A stretch of 64,000 nt of DNA from JBBIQV01 sp964555285 (lineage in GTDB: Bacteria; Nitrospirota; Nitrospiria; Nitrospirales; Nitrospiraceae), in contig CAZKRM010000012.1 of NCBI GenBank assembly GCA_964555285.1, positions 21,074 through 85,073 on the forward strand. The letters are read 5' to 3'. How positions within the stretch are numbered: the first letter of the stretch is position 1; each line of letters opens with the position of its first letter. Below, one piece after another: positions 1 through 8,938 of this stretch. The notes beneath the pieces are model-generated. The model was not told where the DNA came from and did no database searches. It saw only the letters and a list, made by a program, of their open reading frames with translations. Both the position numbers and the translations under genes were made by a program.

Positions 1-435
1 TCGCCGATTCTGTATGGAAACGACGAACAATTTCACATCGGTGGTTGTAAGGTTGTGCGGCAGAGTCTGTCCGATGTACTGACCATCGTGGCTGCGGGGG
101 TCACGTTATTCGAAGCCCTCAAGGCCCATGATCAGCTCAAAACTGCCGGCATTGCCACGCGCGTCATCGATCTCTACAGCGTGGCACCGATCGACAAAGC
201 GACGTTGACGGAGAGCGCCCGGGCAACCCAGGGCCGCATCCTCACGGTGGAAGATCATTATGCGCACGGCGGCATCGGCGACGCGGTGCTTGGAGCGTTG
301 GGCGCCGAAGGAATTCGCGTCCATAAGCTGGCGGTTCGCGAGATTCCCCACAGCGGCAAACCAGATGAGCTCGTTGACCATTTTGGCATCGGGGCGAGGT
401 CCATTGTCGAAACAGCCAAACAAATCGTCAACTAG
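1..435 (+). CDS. Transketolase, C-terminal part (5' end outside window)
   Basis: The reading frame is already open at base 1 and runs to a TAG at 433-435, so this is the C-terminal part of a gene that begins upstream. The visible ~144 residues fit the transketolase C-terminal domain (Transketolase_C): the stretch SDVLTIVAAG, then a Rossmann-like segment with VIDLYSVAPID, then TVEDHYAHGGIGDAV. Transketolase moves two-carbon units between sugar phosphates in the pentose phosphate and Calvin-type pathways. An internal GTG at 55 is not the real start because homologous sequence continues in front of it. It could belong to a split transketolase (separate N and C subunits); the upstream sequence would decide. 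The next gene overlaps its 3' end. Confidence 0.85.
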   Translation, partial: SPILYGNDEQFHIGGCKVVRQSLSDVLTIVAAGVTLFEALKAHDQLKTAGIATRVIDLYSVAPIDKATLTESARATQGRILTVEDHYAHGGIGDAVLGALGAEGIRVHKLAVREIPHSGKPDELVDHFGIGARSIVETAKQIVN

Positions 436-1132
436 TCAGGTCGTTGCGAACCCGCCTGATCTTCTCAAGCAGATTCCCCTGTTCAACTTTCTCCGAGGGC
501 AGGATCGCCAGGCAATGTTGCGCGAGCTCACTGAAGTCCGTTACGGCAGGGGCGAGTACATTTTTCGAGAAGGCGATCCGACGGAATACTTTCACATCGT
601 CAAGGAAGGCGCGGTGAAGTGTGTCAAATCCTCAGCGGATGGGAAAGAGTGTACGCTCAAGATGCTCATGCCGGGGGACCTGTTCTGTTGCGACGCCGCT
701 GCGTTCGACGGCACCTGTCATCCCGGCACTGCCCAGCCGATGGGGGATGTCAGCGTTCTCCGGATGAGCAAGAAAGCCTACTTCGAGATGCTCCGCCGAA
801 ATCCTGACGCCGCAATCGAGGTGATTAAGTATCTTGGAAATCGGTTAAATGAGGTCCAGGAAAAAGCGAAAGTTCTAGCTTTGGATCGTGCGGATCAACG
901 GCTCGCCTCTCTGCTGGTCGACCTGGTTGCGCGCAGTGGGGTGAAGGATCTCCATGGGATTCGCCTTGCCGTGCGTCTGACGCGACAGGACATGGCCAAC
1001 ATGGTCGGCGTCACCACTGAGACCGCGATTCGTATCATGGCTCGGTTCAAGCGGGAGCGACTCGTCGCTGGGATTGCCAACAGGCTCGTCATCAAGGACC
1101 TTCCTCGCCTCAAACAGCTCGCCTCGCTGTAA
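365..1132 (+). CDS. Crp/Fnr-family transcriptional regulator
   Basis: Cyclic-nucleotide-binding-like beta barrel in the first ~140 residues (for example GEYIFREGDPTEYFHIVKEG) followed by a Crp-type winged helix (LTRQDMANMVGVTTETAIR). The N-terminal cysteine cluster of true oxygen-sensing FNR is not seen, although several cysteines lie in the barrel (FCCDAAAFDGTC). The start is uncertain: the ATG at 365 and a TTG at 404 both lie inside the transketolase gene. TTG 404 has a better purine-rich upstream stretch. The frame stays open further back to 260, but that part lacks family similarity. It is followed after 183 bases by the nitrite reductase-like gene, which it may control; that link is inference from position. 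Confidence 0.85.
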   Translation: MSSLTILASGRGPLSKQPNKSSTSQVVANPPDLLKQIPLFNFLRGQDRQAMLRELTEVRYGRGEYIFREGDPTEYFHIVKEGAVKCVKSSADGKECTLKMLMPGDLFCCDAAAFDGTCHPGTAQPMGDVSVLRMSKKAYFEMLRRNPDAAIEVIKYLGNRLNEVQEKAKVLALDRADQRLASLLVDLVARSGVKDLHGIRLAVRLTRQDMANMVGVTTETAIRIMARFKRERLVAGIANRLVIKDLPRLKQLASL

Positions 1133-1315
1133 GCTCCGCCTGCCGGTCATCTGCAAAGGTCAAAGAAAATCCAACCATGACTTTTATCATATTTTTGTTG
1201 GAGCCGTTCACCTATCCTTACGCTGTTCAAGATCATCAACCCATAAGCCAATGAGCAAGCGGCAGCCTGTGTCGTACTCGCTGCCCCATCGGCACAGCAT
1301 TCTAAGGAGGACGGT

Positions 1316-2296
1316 ATGGCAAAGAGGATTGGTGTCATTGGTGAGAGCGCACGCGCACAGATGATAGCCGCCGTGACGGGAATGGTCCTGTGGGGGCTGG
1401 CAGGAGTGCCCCTTTCCGCCTGGGCCAAGACCCATGAAGTCCAGATGACAGCCGTCGAGAGCGATGTCGTGATCGACGGAAGCGGCGAGAAGTATGCGGC
1501 TTGGACATTCAACGGGCAGTTTCCCGGCCCGGTGGTTCGTGTGACGGAGGGAGATACCGTCAAGTTCACCTTGACGAACCCTGCGACCAATAAGAATCCC
1601 CATGCCATGGATTTCCATGCGGCTGAAATCGATTTCTTGAAGAACTATCGGGCGATCAACGCCGGGGAAACCATCAGCTACACCTTCGTCGCCAAGAAGC
1701 CTGGTATCTTTTTCTACCACTGCGGCGCGCCGCCCATGATTCAACACGTGGCGCGTGGCATGTTCGGGGCGATCATGGTCGATCCGAAGAATCCTAAGGC
1801 CTGGCCGAAGGCGGATCGGGAATATGTGTTGATCCAATCCGAGTTCTTCAAGAACCCCGACGACGTGCAGGGCATGTTCGATCGGAAATTCGACAACGTG
1901 ATCTTCAACGGAGGCATCTTCAAGTACCATCCCTTCGTCACGGGCGGCGGAAAACTGGACGCGAAGCCCGGCGAACGGGTCCGCATCTATTTCGTCAATG
2001 CAGGGCCGAACGAGTTCTCCGCCTTCCATCCGATCGGCGAAATCTGGGACAACGTCTATGAGAGCGGCAATCCTGCCAATAACCTCAAAGGCCTGCAGAC
2101 CTATGTCGTGGGCCCAGGCAGTGCGGCCACATTTGATGTGGTCGTGGAATCCGCCGGCGCCTACCCTCTCGTGACACATTCCTTGACGGGCGCGTTGCGC
2201 GGAGCAATCGCGGTGTTGTTGGCCTCACCGGATGCCAAACCTGCGCCGTTGATGCCGATGGTGCCCTGGGAAATTGCGCCAAAGCCGGCACAGTAG
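1316..2296 (+). CDS. nirK: Copper-containing nitrite reductase (NirK-type, two cupredoxin domains)
   Basis: 326 residues with an N-terminal export signal (hydrophobic ~16-36) and two cupredoxin domains. All copper ligands expected of CuNIR can be read. Type 1 site: H96, C136, H144, M149. Type 2 site: H101, H135, H288. The catalytic pair Asp and His is also there (D99 in MDFH, H238 in FHPIG). The enzyme reduces nitrite to NO in the periplasm. The start is fixed by a strong ribosome site, AAGGAGG, seven bases before ATG 1316. Upstream, 1226-1239 (TTCAAGATCATCAA) resembles half of a Crp/Fnr operator, but the left half-site is poor. A strong inverted repeat follows the gene. Assignment is firm at family level; physiological direction cannot be told from sequence. 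Confidence 0.88.
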   Translation: MAKRIGVIGESARAQMIAAVTGMVLWGLAGVPLSAWAKTHEVQMTAVESDVVIDGSGEKYAAWTFNGQFPGPVVRVTEGDTVKFTLTNPATNKNPHAMDFHAAEIDFLKNYRAINAGETISYTFVAKKPGIFFYHCGAPPMIQHVARGMFGAIMVDPKNPKAWPKADREYVLIQSEFFKNPDDVQGMFDRKFDNVIFNGGIFKYHPFVTGGGKLDAKPGERVRIYFVNAGPNEFSAFHPIGEIWDNVYESGNPANNLKGLQTYVVGPGSAATFDVVVESAGAYPLVTHSLTGALRGAIAVLLASPDAKPAPLMPMVPWEIAPKPAQ

Positions 2297-2307
2297 TCTG
2301 ATGGCAC

Positions 2308-2342
2308 GGTGCCGGCCGGCCGAGAGTGGGCCGGCCGGCACC
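2308..2342. terminator. Perfect 14-bp inverted repeat behind nirK
   Basis: The arms 2308-2321 and 2329-2342 are perfectly complementary (GGTGCCGGCCGGCC and its complement) around a 7-base loop. It begins 11 bases after the nirK stop. No T-run follows, so it is either a non-canonical terminator or an mRNA-stabilising hairpin. Confidence 0.5.
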
Positions 2343-2485
2343 ATCGCCCTCCGTAATTGCAGCAGACCAGTCCCGCTCACCCTCACATGACAGTGTATTC
2401 TCTCCCTCAGCCTCGTGGCGGGACCATTTCTTTCACCGGGTGAGATGTCCGGAACGGCAGCAGAAGTGCCGTGCAATGGTGTTCG

Positions 2486-3085
2486 ATGCGCCCCAGGCGG
2501 TTCCTACTCTGCGCAGGGATTGTCCACTTGCTGTTCACCACAGCAGCCATGGCGCAAGATGCGCTTGTCGAATGGTTCCCTATCCGGCCGATCAGTTTCG
2601 ATGCGGTATTTCGCCAACAAACCTTCGCTCCACACGACCGTGAAATCACAGTCCAGGCAGGGGTGACAGCCCTCCGGTATGGAAACGTGGAGGTACGAGG
2701 ACTCTACCGGCATTTCAGTTACCAGACGCCCGAATTCAAGACAGATCAGAATGCGATCCTGGTGAATCCCCGCTGGAATAATTTCATCGATATCTTAGAT
2801 TTTCCAAAATCCAATCCGATCAATCGAACCATCCGGCATCTGCTGTTCGGGCCTCTGGAGGACCGAGCGATCCCCTACGTGGGGTTGCTTGGCGGTGGGG
2901 TTGTGCCGGGTCCCGGTGAAAGATGGCCCGGACATTTTATCGGTGGGCAACTCGGCGTGCGCTTTCCATTGGCGCTCGGAGTGTCCGTCGACATCGCAGT
3001 TGAATACAGCCGGTTCGGTGTAGATTTTCGCGGCGAAGCAGGTCAGGGGCAACAGTGGGTCATGACCACGGGGTTGCGATTCTGA
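2486..3085 (+). CDS. Predicted secreted/outer-membrane protein of unknown function
   Basis: About 199 residues starting at ATG 2486, which gives a clean signal peptide (MRPRRFLLCAGIV... cleaved near AMAQ). An in-frame ATG at 2471 would only add five residues. The mature part is rich in beta-prone alternating sequence, has a glycine-rich segment (GLLGGGVVPG) and ends in an aromatic residue (GLRF). That is typical of small outer-membrane barrels, so an envelope role is inferred. No catalytic motif is recognised. Its end overlaps the start of the following binding-protein gene by about 31 bases, which suggests co-transcription. Confidence 0.6.
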   Translation: MRPRRFLLCAGIVHLLFTTAAMAQDALVEWFPIRPISFDAVFRQQTFAPHDREITVQAGVTALRYGNVEVRGLYRHFSYQTPEFKTDQNAILVNPRWNNFIDILDFPKSNPINRTIRHLLFGPLEDRAIPYVGLLGGGVVPGPGERWPGHFIGGQLGVRFPLALGVSVDIAVEYSRFGVDFRGEAGQGQQWVMTTGLRF

Positions 3086-4104
3086 AAACTTTTTCCTTTT
3101 GCCTTTTTACTTTCGCCTTGCTCTGCCAAGGCTGCGGCCTCGTCTACGACGCGGCTCAGTATGTCATGCCCGTCGCCAGTCATGAACTGGATGCGATCTG
3201 CAAGCGGCAACGTGTTCGCATCGGCCTGGCAGCTGAGCCCTTCAGGCCATTTGTCTTTCCTGCCATCTGGACCGATGAAGGAGCTCGGGTGACCGGTCTC
3301 GACGTTGAGTTAGTGCGCTCCATTATCGATGCGTTATCTCAACACTGTGAAAAGCCCGTCACACCGATTCTGCACCTGGTCCGATTCCGCGACCTCTTTT
3401 CGCTCCTGAACGAAGGGCAGTTGGATCTGTTCGTCTCGGCCGTGGCGGCCAACACCCCCTCCCCGACGCGAGCCGGGTTCGCATATTCGATTCCATACTT
3501 TTACAATGGGGGCATCAGTGGAATCGCGCCAAAGGCGGACATCGTCGAGCGAGTACGTGCGAACCTCCGTGCGCAAGCGGCAACGCCGGCGCCCGATGGG
3601 CTGATTGCCAATGAGCGTGCCCTGGCAGGACTGACGATCGCGGTCCAAGAAGGGACCGCAGCTCACTACTATGCTGAGGCCAACCTGAAGACGAATCGGC
3701 TGGTGCTCTGCGATTCGTTGCCGGCTGCCTTTGAAGCGAGCGATCAATCGGGAGGGATCCCGATTGACGTGATTCTCGGCGGCGAGCCGGTTCTGCAATT
3801 CATGGTGACCCGCGTGCGCAAGGATTGGCGACTGCTCATTCACGATGATGGGAAGCCCTTCTTCCTGACGCGAGCCCACTATTCCGTCATGTTGGCCGAA
3901 GAGAGCTATCATCTGCGGTGGTTCGTCAACAGTCACTTGTTCAGACTCGACGAAGCCGGCCGACTGGCCGACATGAGGCGACGCTGGCTGGACGACATCT
4001 ACGCGTTCCCCAGACGCGCCGCTGCTGAGGGCCTGCCGTTCGATGTGGAAAAAATGGTCGCCCATTACGATCAAGGCACATGTCGGGTGCAACCTGGTCG
4101 TTGA
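3055..4104 (+). CDS. Extracellular solute-binding protein, family 3 (possible lipoprotein)
   Basis: 349 residues. A hydrophobic N-terminus ends in a cysteine at residue 27 (CQGCG), a possible but non-canonical lipobox. The rest matches the type 2 periplasmic-binding fold (SBP_bac_3): start of lobe 1 with RVRIGLAAEPFRPFVF, then VTGLDVELVRSIIDAL, the central GQLDLFVSAVA segment, and a lobe 2 start LAGLTIAVQEGTAAHYYAE. Such proteins bind amino acids or small acids for ABC uptake, or act as sensor modules. No transporter permease or ATPase is nearby, so the partner is unknown. The start is a GTG overlapping the upstream gene and is preceded by AGGGG. A four-base spacing pattern suggests coupling with the next gene. 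Confidence 0.72.
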   Translation: MGHDHGVAILKTFSFCLFTFALLCQGCGLVYDAAQYVMPVASHELDAICKRQRVRIGLAAEPFRPFVFPAIWTDEGARVTGLDVELVRSIIDALSQHCEKPVTPILHLVRFRDLFSLLNEGQLDLFVSAVAANTPSPTRAGFAYSIPYFYNGGISGIAPKADIVERVRANLRAQAATPAPDGLIANERALAGLTIAVQEGTAAHYYAEANLKTNRLVLCDSLPAAFEASDQSGGIPIDVILGGEPVLQFMVTRVRKDWRLLIHDDGKPFFLTRAHYSVMLAEESYHLRWFVNSHLFRLDEAGRLADMRRRWLDDIYAFPRRAAAEGLPFDVEKMVAHYDQGTCRVQPGR

Positions 4105-4125
4105 ATGATCGGGAACGGAGGGCAC

Positions 4126-4896
4126 ATGAAACAGTTCTGGATGACGATGATGGTTGGGCTCGTCGCGACCTTGGCCATCGAGGGCATGACTCTGAACCGG
4201 GTGTGGGCGGTTGACCGTGCGGAAGCGGAGGAGACAGCCCGGTTATTGGCCAAATTGCTCAGCGCCGGTCGAATGGTCATCGATCACAACCAGGTGTTGA
4301 TCGACGACCCTCATCGAGGGGATAAGGGATTTCCCCCTGAGGTATTCGAGCAACAACTGATTCAGGAATTTCGTCAACAGACCGGCATTGACCTGTCCAG
4401 GATACAGAGCACCCCGGTGTCGGTCACGATTCCTCCCTTGGCGCGGGAATTGTTACCGGCCTTCGTCGTGGCCAGTAAGGAAGTGATCCGTGATGCCCAG
4501 GTGGTGATCAATCAACGGGGAATCGGGTACAAAAACTTTATTCCGGCCACCTACGGAAGCCAGGCGGCAGCACGGTTTTCCAAGCAATCGCACGTCCGCT
4601 TGAAGCAAACCACGCTGCAGCCTCGGAATCCCAAGAATGAACCCGATGAATACGAAGCATCAGTCCTGAAATGGCTCGCCGGCCGGCCGCGTGCCGAAGC
4701 CTATGTCAGTGAACTGACCGAGGAGGGCAAGACGCTGAGAGTCGTGATGCCGATTTACTATGTCGAAGAATGCCTGAAGTGCCATGGAGAACCCAAGGGC
4801 GACCTAGACATATCGGGATATCCGAAAGAAGGCCACCGTGAAGGGGATCTGGCCGGTGCGATTACCGTGACGACGCCGCTGGGTGGAGGACGTTAA
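4126..4896 (+). CDS. Tll0287-like (DUF3365) periplasmic haem protein
   Basis: About 256 residues from ATG 4126, preceded by CGGAGGG; the in-frame ATG at 4105 lacks this. A signal peptide covers the first ~26 residues. One c-type haem motif is visible near the C-terminus (ECLKCHGEPKG), followed by the family signature in which a glycine/proline stretch and EGDLAGAI precede the end. The family (Tll0287-like, DUF3365) consists of periplasmic mono-haem sensor-like domains, free or fused to kinases; here it stands alone. A role in redox or ligand sensing is inference. It lies directly behind the binding-protein gene and probably shares its transcript. Confidence 0.78.
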   Translation: MKQFWMTMMVGLVATLAIEGMTLNRVWAVDRAEAEETARLLAKLLSAGRMVIDHNQVLIDDPHRGDKGFPPEVFEQQLIQEFRQQTGIDLSRIQSTPVSVTIPPLARELLPAFVVASKEVIRDAQVVINQRGIGYKNFIPATYGSQAAARFSKQSHVRLKQTTLQPRNPKNEPDEYEASVLKWLAGRPRAEAYVSELTEEGKTLRVVMPIYYVEECLKCHGEPKGDLDISGYPKEGHREGDLAGAITVTTPLGGGR

Positions 4897-4911
4897 ACGA
4901 TTCACGTCCTC

Positions 4912-5229
4912 TCACGGATTCGGCGCGACGAAGACGAGAACTTTGAGGCGAGTCGTGGTGTGGTTCAGCACGCCGTGAGGCTCGCCGGCCGGCGCCATCG
5001 TTCCCTCCCCAGGGCCTAGTACCTGCTTTTCGTTTCCAACCTGAAACGTCCCCTGCCCGTCCAGCACCAGATACACTTTATCTTGATCGCCGTGGACGTG
5101 GCCCTTTTGCTCTTGGCCAGGCTCGAAACAGTACACGTCACAGAAAAACCGCTCGGTCTGAAAGATGTTGTTCTTCTTCATCTTCTCGCTGCTAAACTGC
5201 TGATAGTCCGACAGGTCGATTACTTTCAT
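4912..5229 (-). CDS. Small cupin-domain protein
   Basis: 105 residues forming a single cupin barrel: cupin motif 1 is GHVHGDQDKVYLVLDGQG and motif 2 is APAGEPHGVLN. Two metal-binding histidines of motif 1 (HxH) and one of motif 2 are present; the usual motif 1 glutamate is not obvious. The start at 5229 has an AAGGAG upstream. An alternative ATG at 5247 overlaps the stop of the upstream gene as ATGA and adds six residues. The tight link to the CCG-domain gene suggests one operon. Substrate unknown. Confidence 0.8.
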   Translation of the reverse strand: MKVIDLSDYQQFSSEKMKKNNIFQTERFFCDVYCFEPGQEQKGHVHGDQDKVYLVLDGQGTFQVGNEKQVLGPGEGTMAPAGEPHGVLNHTTTRLKVLVFVAPNP

Positions 5230-5243
5230 GCTGCTCTGCTCCT

Positions 5244-6149
5244 TCATGTTTTTGACACGATAGTGTGCCGCCGTTCGATGGTCCGGATGATGGAATCGAC
5301 CGGCACCAGATGGCGCGAGACACCCAAGTCGTGAGCAGGGACCCCCATTGCCAAACCAAGTAACTGCGGGAGGTGAAGAATCGGTAAATTCAGGGTCGCC
5401 TGAACGGCCCGTCCGGCGCGTTCCTGGTAGATATCGAGACTCATGTGACAGAGGGGACAGGGCGTCACCATAAAGTCTGCACCCTGTTCTTTTGCTTCTT
5501 TCATGTTGGCCCCGGCCATCGCCACGGCAATCGCTTCCTTTTCGAGGATGATAGGAAACCCGCAGCATTTTGTGCGGCCCGCGTATGCGACCGGTTCCCC
5601 GCCCAAGGCCTTGATGACCTTCTCCAACGAGGTTGGATTTTCCGGGTCATCGAAACCGAGATCCCAAGAAGGACGCAGGATGTAGCAGCCGTAGAAAGGC
5701 GCGATTCGGAAATCCTGGAGTGGAATCCTGACCTCCGCGGCAAGCTGTTTGAGCCCCACTTCACGCACCACGATCCAGAGCAAGTGCTTGACTTGGATGC
5801 GACCGCTGTAACGGATGCGATCCTGGGCGAGCAGCGCGTTGATGCGATCCAGGACACCAGGCTCGGTCTTCAGCCGTTTATTCGCTGAGCTCATCACCCC
5901 CTGGCACGTGCCGCAAATCGTCATCACATCCAGGCCAAGTTGTTCCGCCTGCGCGAAAGTTCTCGCGTTCAAGGCCAAGGCGATGTCCGGGTCTGCCTCC
6001 GTCACCACGCCGGCGCCGCAACAGGACGAGGCGGTTAATTCCACGACCTCGATGCCCAGACGGCCGATGATGGCCATGGTGGACTGATACAGTTCCGGCG
6101 TTGCGCCTTTCGCTGCACAACCGGGATAGAGTGCATACTTCAATGCCAT
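5244..6149 (-). CDS. CCG-domain protein, HdrB / SdhE-like (heterodisulfide reductase subunit B family)
   Basis: About 301 residues with two cysteine-rich CCG modules: first PGCAAKG, SSCCGAG and CGTCQG, second YGCYILRP, KCCGFPI and CPLCHMS. These bind non-cubane or [4Fe-4S] clusters in HdrB and in the SdhE subunit of type E succinate:quinone reductases, where they replace a membrane anchor. A solitary SdhB-like iron-sulfur protein is encoded at 23780-24754, so this may be its partner; that is inference over 17 kb. Start 6149 has GGAGGGAG upstream; ATG 6164 is an alternative. The downstream cupin gene overlaps by ATGA. Confidence 0.82.
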   Translation of the reverse strand: MALKYALYPGCAAKGATPELYQSTMAIIGRLGIEVVELTASSCCGAGVVTEADPDIALALNARTFAQAEQLGLDVMTICGTCQGVMSSANKRLKTEPGVLDRINALLAQDRIRYSGRIQVKHLLWIVVREVGLKQLAAEVRIPLQDFRIAPFYGCYILRPSWDLGFDDPENPTSLEKVIKALGGEPVAYAGRTKCCGFPIILEKEAIAVAMAGANMKEAKEQGADFMVTPCPLCHMSLDIYQERAGRAVQATLNLPILHLPQLLGLAMGVPAHDLGVSRHLVPVDSIIRTIERRHTIVSKT

Positions 6150-6393
6150 CCCAGCTCCCTCCAAAGAGATCGGTGTCTCATGGCGCTACCAAGATAGCGC
6201 AACGCACGCGATCTTGTCACCGGTGGCTCCATCGTATCCGCCCTTTTCGGTGACGGTCTCTTGAGAGTTGCTCTACCCGGAGCGTGCCATCCCTGTAAGG
6301 TTTTGGTCGTTGGTTGCCGATAAGAGATTGGTCATACCTGGATGACGAGCCACAGGCTGTGACGTCGTCCGACAGGGAGGAGTCACGAACGCG

Positions 6394-7263
6394 ATGGGGA
6401 CCGGAGTCAGTCAGTCGCCGGATCGCACAGTACACGAACAGATCGAACAGCCGTTGGTCGCGCGGTTGGAGAAGGGCGACATCGAGCTCCCACTCCTTCC
6501 GCAGGTCGCCAGCCAGGTCATGGCCTTGGTGAACGATCCGAACGCGGACGCCGCCACGCTGTCCTCGCTGATCCACCGGGACCAGGCCTTGGCCGCGCAC
6601 GTGCTCCGTGTCGCCAATTCGCCGGCCTACATGCCGCGATCGCCGATCATGTCGCTCCAGCATGCGGTGTCGATGCTGGGGATGAGCCTGTTGTCCCAGA
6701 TCGCGTTCACTGCGTCGCTCAAAGCCGGGGCCTTCCAGGTGCCCGGATATGAGGCGGAGGTGAAACAACTCTGGCGGCATGCCTTGGCCAGCGGCGCCTA
6801 TGCGAAGGACATCGCCCGCACGCGGCGTGTCAATGTCGAGAGCGCCTATCTCTGCGGCCTGCTCCATGCCATCGGCAAGCCGGTGATCTTGAGAGCCGTC
6901 ACCGGCCTGGCCAAGGAACTGCGGGTGACGCTGGATCAGCCGATGTTAGGCGTCTTCCTGGAGGGGTACCATGCCAGGGTCGGCGGACTGATTGCTGAGA
7001 AATGGGGGCTGCCCAAGCAGGTGGCGGAAGCGATTGCCTATTACACGACCTACGATCACGCGCCGACGTTCCGTCAGGAATGCACGATGACCTGTCTGGC
7101 GGATCGTCTGGCCAGCCACTTGCTCGATCCGGAGGCGATGGACGAACGCACCCTCCGGGACCATCAGGTGTTTATCGATCTCAATCTTTACCCGAACGAT
7201 GTGGACGCGCTCCTCAGCGGAAAAGAGAAAATTCTGGCGATTGTCGAGGCGATGAACCTATGA
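6394..7263 (+). CDS. HDOD-domain signalling protein
   Basis: 289 residues that are almost entirely an HDOD domain (~30-235): LPQVASQVMALVNDP, the helix LIHRDQALAAHVLRVANSP, the HDOD-style turn IMSLQHAVSMLGM, then LWRHALASGAYAKDIAR, LCGLLHAIGKPVI and AEKWGLPKQVAEAIAYY. HDOD proteins are HD-superfamily relatives that usually lack phosphohydrolase activity and act in signalling. The gene is preceded by GGGAGGAG and overlaps the transhydrogenase gene behind it by ATGA, so the two are translationally coupled. Why signalling and NAD(P) balance are coupled here is unknown. Confidence 0.87.
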   Translation: MGTGVSQSPDRTVHEQIEQPLVARLEKGDIELPLLPQVASQVMALVNDPNADAATLSSLIHRDQALAAHVLRVANSPAYMPRSPIMSLQHAVSMLGMSLLSQIAFTASLKAGAFQVPGYEAEVKQLWRHALASGAYAKDIARTRRVNVESAYLCGLLHAIGKPVILRAVTGLAKELRVTLDQPMLGVFLEGYHARVGGLIAEKWGLPKQVAEAIAYYTTYDHAPTFRQECTMTCLADRLASHLLDPEAMDERTLRDHQVFIDLNLYPNDVDALLSGKEKILAIVEAMNL

Positions 7264-8675
7264 GTGCTGTCGTCCGGTACGACATCGTGGTGGTTGGAAG
7301 CGGGCCGGCCGGCCAGAAGGCCGCGATCCAGGGGGCCAAAGCCGGCAAACGCGTGGCATTGATCGAGCAGGAACAGAGCGTCGGCGGCAACTGCGTCTAT
7401 CACGGGACGATCCCCAGCAAGACGCTTCGAGAAAGCGCATTGCAATTGGAACGGATGCAACGAGCCGGCCAGGCCATCGAATTTCGCCTTCGCCCCGATG
7501 TCGCACTGGCCACCCTCATGCATCGCCTCGAAGAGGTCGTGCATGCCCATGCGACCTATATCACCAACCAATTGCGCCGCAATGGGATCACCTGCTTACA
7601 CGGGAAGGCACGGTTTGCCTCGGACCATGAAGTCGAAATGCTGTCGGTGGATGGCGGGCGCCAGCTGTTCCGGGCCGACATCATCGTGCTGGCGGCAGGC
7701 TCCCGCCCACGGGCGCCGAGGGAGATTCCAATCGATCACGAGCACATCCTCGATAGCGATTCGCTCCTCTCCATGATCTATCTGCCACGTTCGTTGACCG
7801 TGCTGGGTGGCGGGGTCATCGCCTGCGAATATGCCTCGATCTTTGCCTTGCTGGGAGTTCAGGTGATACTGGTGGATCGTGCGGAGCGTCCGCTCCAGTT
7901 CATCGACAAGGAAATCGTCGAGGCATTTATCCGATCGTTCGAGCAACACGGCGGCAGGTATGTCGGGAAGCAGGTCGTCAAAGATATTCGGTGGGATGGC
8001 GTCGAGCACGTGGTGACCACGACGCAGGACGGGACTGTGATGAAGAGTGAGAAAATGTTGGTGGCATTAGGACGCCAGCCGAACATCGAGGAATTGAAGA
8101 TCTCCGCAGCGGGACTGGTGGTGACCGACAAGGGGACATTGGGGGTGAACGAGTTCTGCCAAACGTCCGTGTCCCACATCTATGCAGTCGGCGACATGAG
8201 CGGACCACCCGCGCTCGCCTCGCGCGCCATGGAGCAGGGCCGCCGGGCCGTCTGCCATGCACTGGGCCTGCCGTTGGGCGAGTCGTCCGACCAGATTCCA
8301 TTGGGCATTTATACACTTCCTGAAATGTCCTCGATCGGGCTCGATGAAGACATGGCCATCGCTCGATATCGTGGCCCGATAATCGGACGTGCCAGGTTCA
8401 GCGAAGTGGCGCGCGGCCAGATTTCCGGCATCTCCGACGGGTTGCTCAAGATGGTGGCCGATCCGGCCGGTGAACGTCTTCTGGGCGTCCAGATCATCGG
8501 AGAAGGCGCAACCGAGCTCATTCATCTGGGCCAACTGGCCCTCCAGCAAGGTTCCACCATCGACACCTTCGTCGACAACATTTTCAACTTTCCTACCTTG
8601 GCGGAGGCCTATCGCGTGGCTGCGCTCGATATCCTGGGCCAACGCCGGAAGCGGCAGCTTGCCTCGGCCGCCTGA
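7260..8675 (+). CDS. sthA: Si-specific (soluble) NAD(P)+ transhydrogenase
   Basis: 471 residues of the pyridine nucleotide-disulfide oxidoreductase class I fold: FAD-binding GSGPAGQ near the N-terminus, a second GGGVIACEYASIFALLG Rossmann motif, and the C-terminal dimerisation domain (LGIYTLPEMSSIGL; ending with NFPTLAEAYRVAALD). The redox-active disulfide of lipoamide dehydrogenase is absent: the segment reads GGNCVYHGTIPSKTLRE, with one cysteine, as in SthA. It moves hydride between NADPH and NAD in the cytoplasm. The start ATG lies within the stop of the HDOD gene. Other flavin disulfide enzymes are less likely because of the single cysteine. Confidence 0.88.
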   Translation: MSAVVRYDIVVVGSGPAGQKAAIQGAKAGKRVALIEQEQSVGGNCVYHGTIPSKTLRESALQLERMQRAGQAIEFRLRPDVALATLMHRLEEVVHAHATYITNQLRRNGITCLHGKARFASDHEVEMLSVDGGRQLFRADIIVLAAGSRPRAPREIPIDHEHILDSDSLLSMIYLPRSLTVLGGGVIACEYASIFALLGVQVILVDRAERPLQFIDKEIVEAFIRSFEQHGGRYVGKQVVKDIRWDGVEHVVTTTQDGTVMKSEKMLVALGRQPNIEELKISAAGLVVTDKGTLGVNEFCQTSVSHIYAVGDMSGPPALASRAMEQGRRAVCHALGLPLGESSDQIPLGIYTLPEMSSIGLDEDMAIARYRGPIIGRARFSEVARGQISGISDGLLKMVADPAGERLLGVQIIGEGATELIHLGQLALQQGSTIDTFVDNIFNFPTLAEAYRVAALDILGQRRKRQLASAA

Positions 8676-8938
8676 TCACAACTTCTCCCCAACGCGGATC
8701 TTGCACGCCTAGCGCGCAGTATTCATGACGGTTCGTCGCGATATCAGAATAGCATTCAGCCAATAGCCAGTAGCGAGCAACGAGTAGCTCGGAGCCCTTC
8801 GCTATCAGCTATTCGGTATTCGCTTCCCGACAATTGCAGCAGAACCTCTCATGAATCTTGCGCGCTGAGCTCAAATCAGGGAGAATGCGGGCCAGCACGC
8901 GTGTCTCGCGTCATTCACGTCAAGTCCAGAGAGTGGGC

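Noticed and set aside
260..364. Extended N-terminus of the Crp/Fnr gene
   Set aside because: The open frame reaches 260, but that part is a shadow of the transketolase end and has no family similarity.
1226..1239. Fnr box in front of nirK
   Set aside because: Only the right half-site fits; too weak to list as a site.
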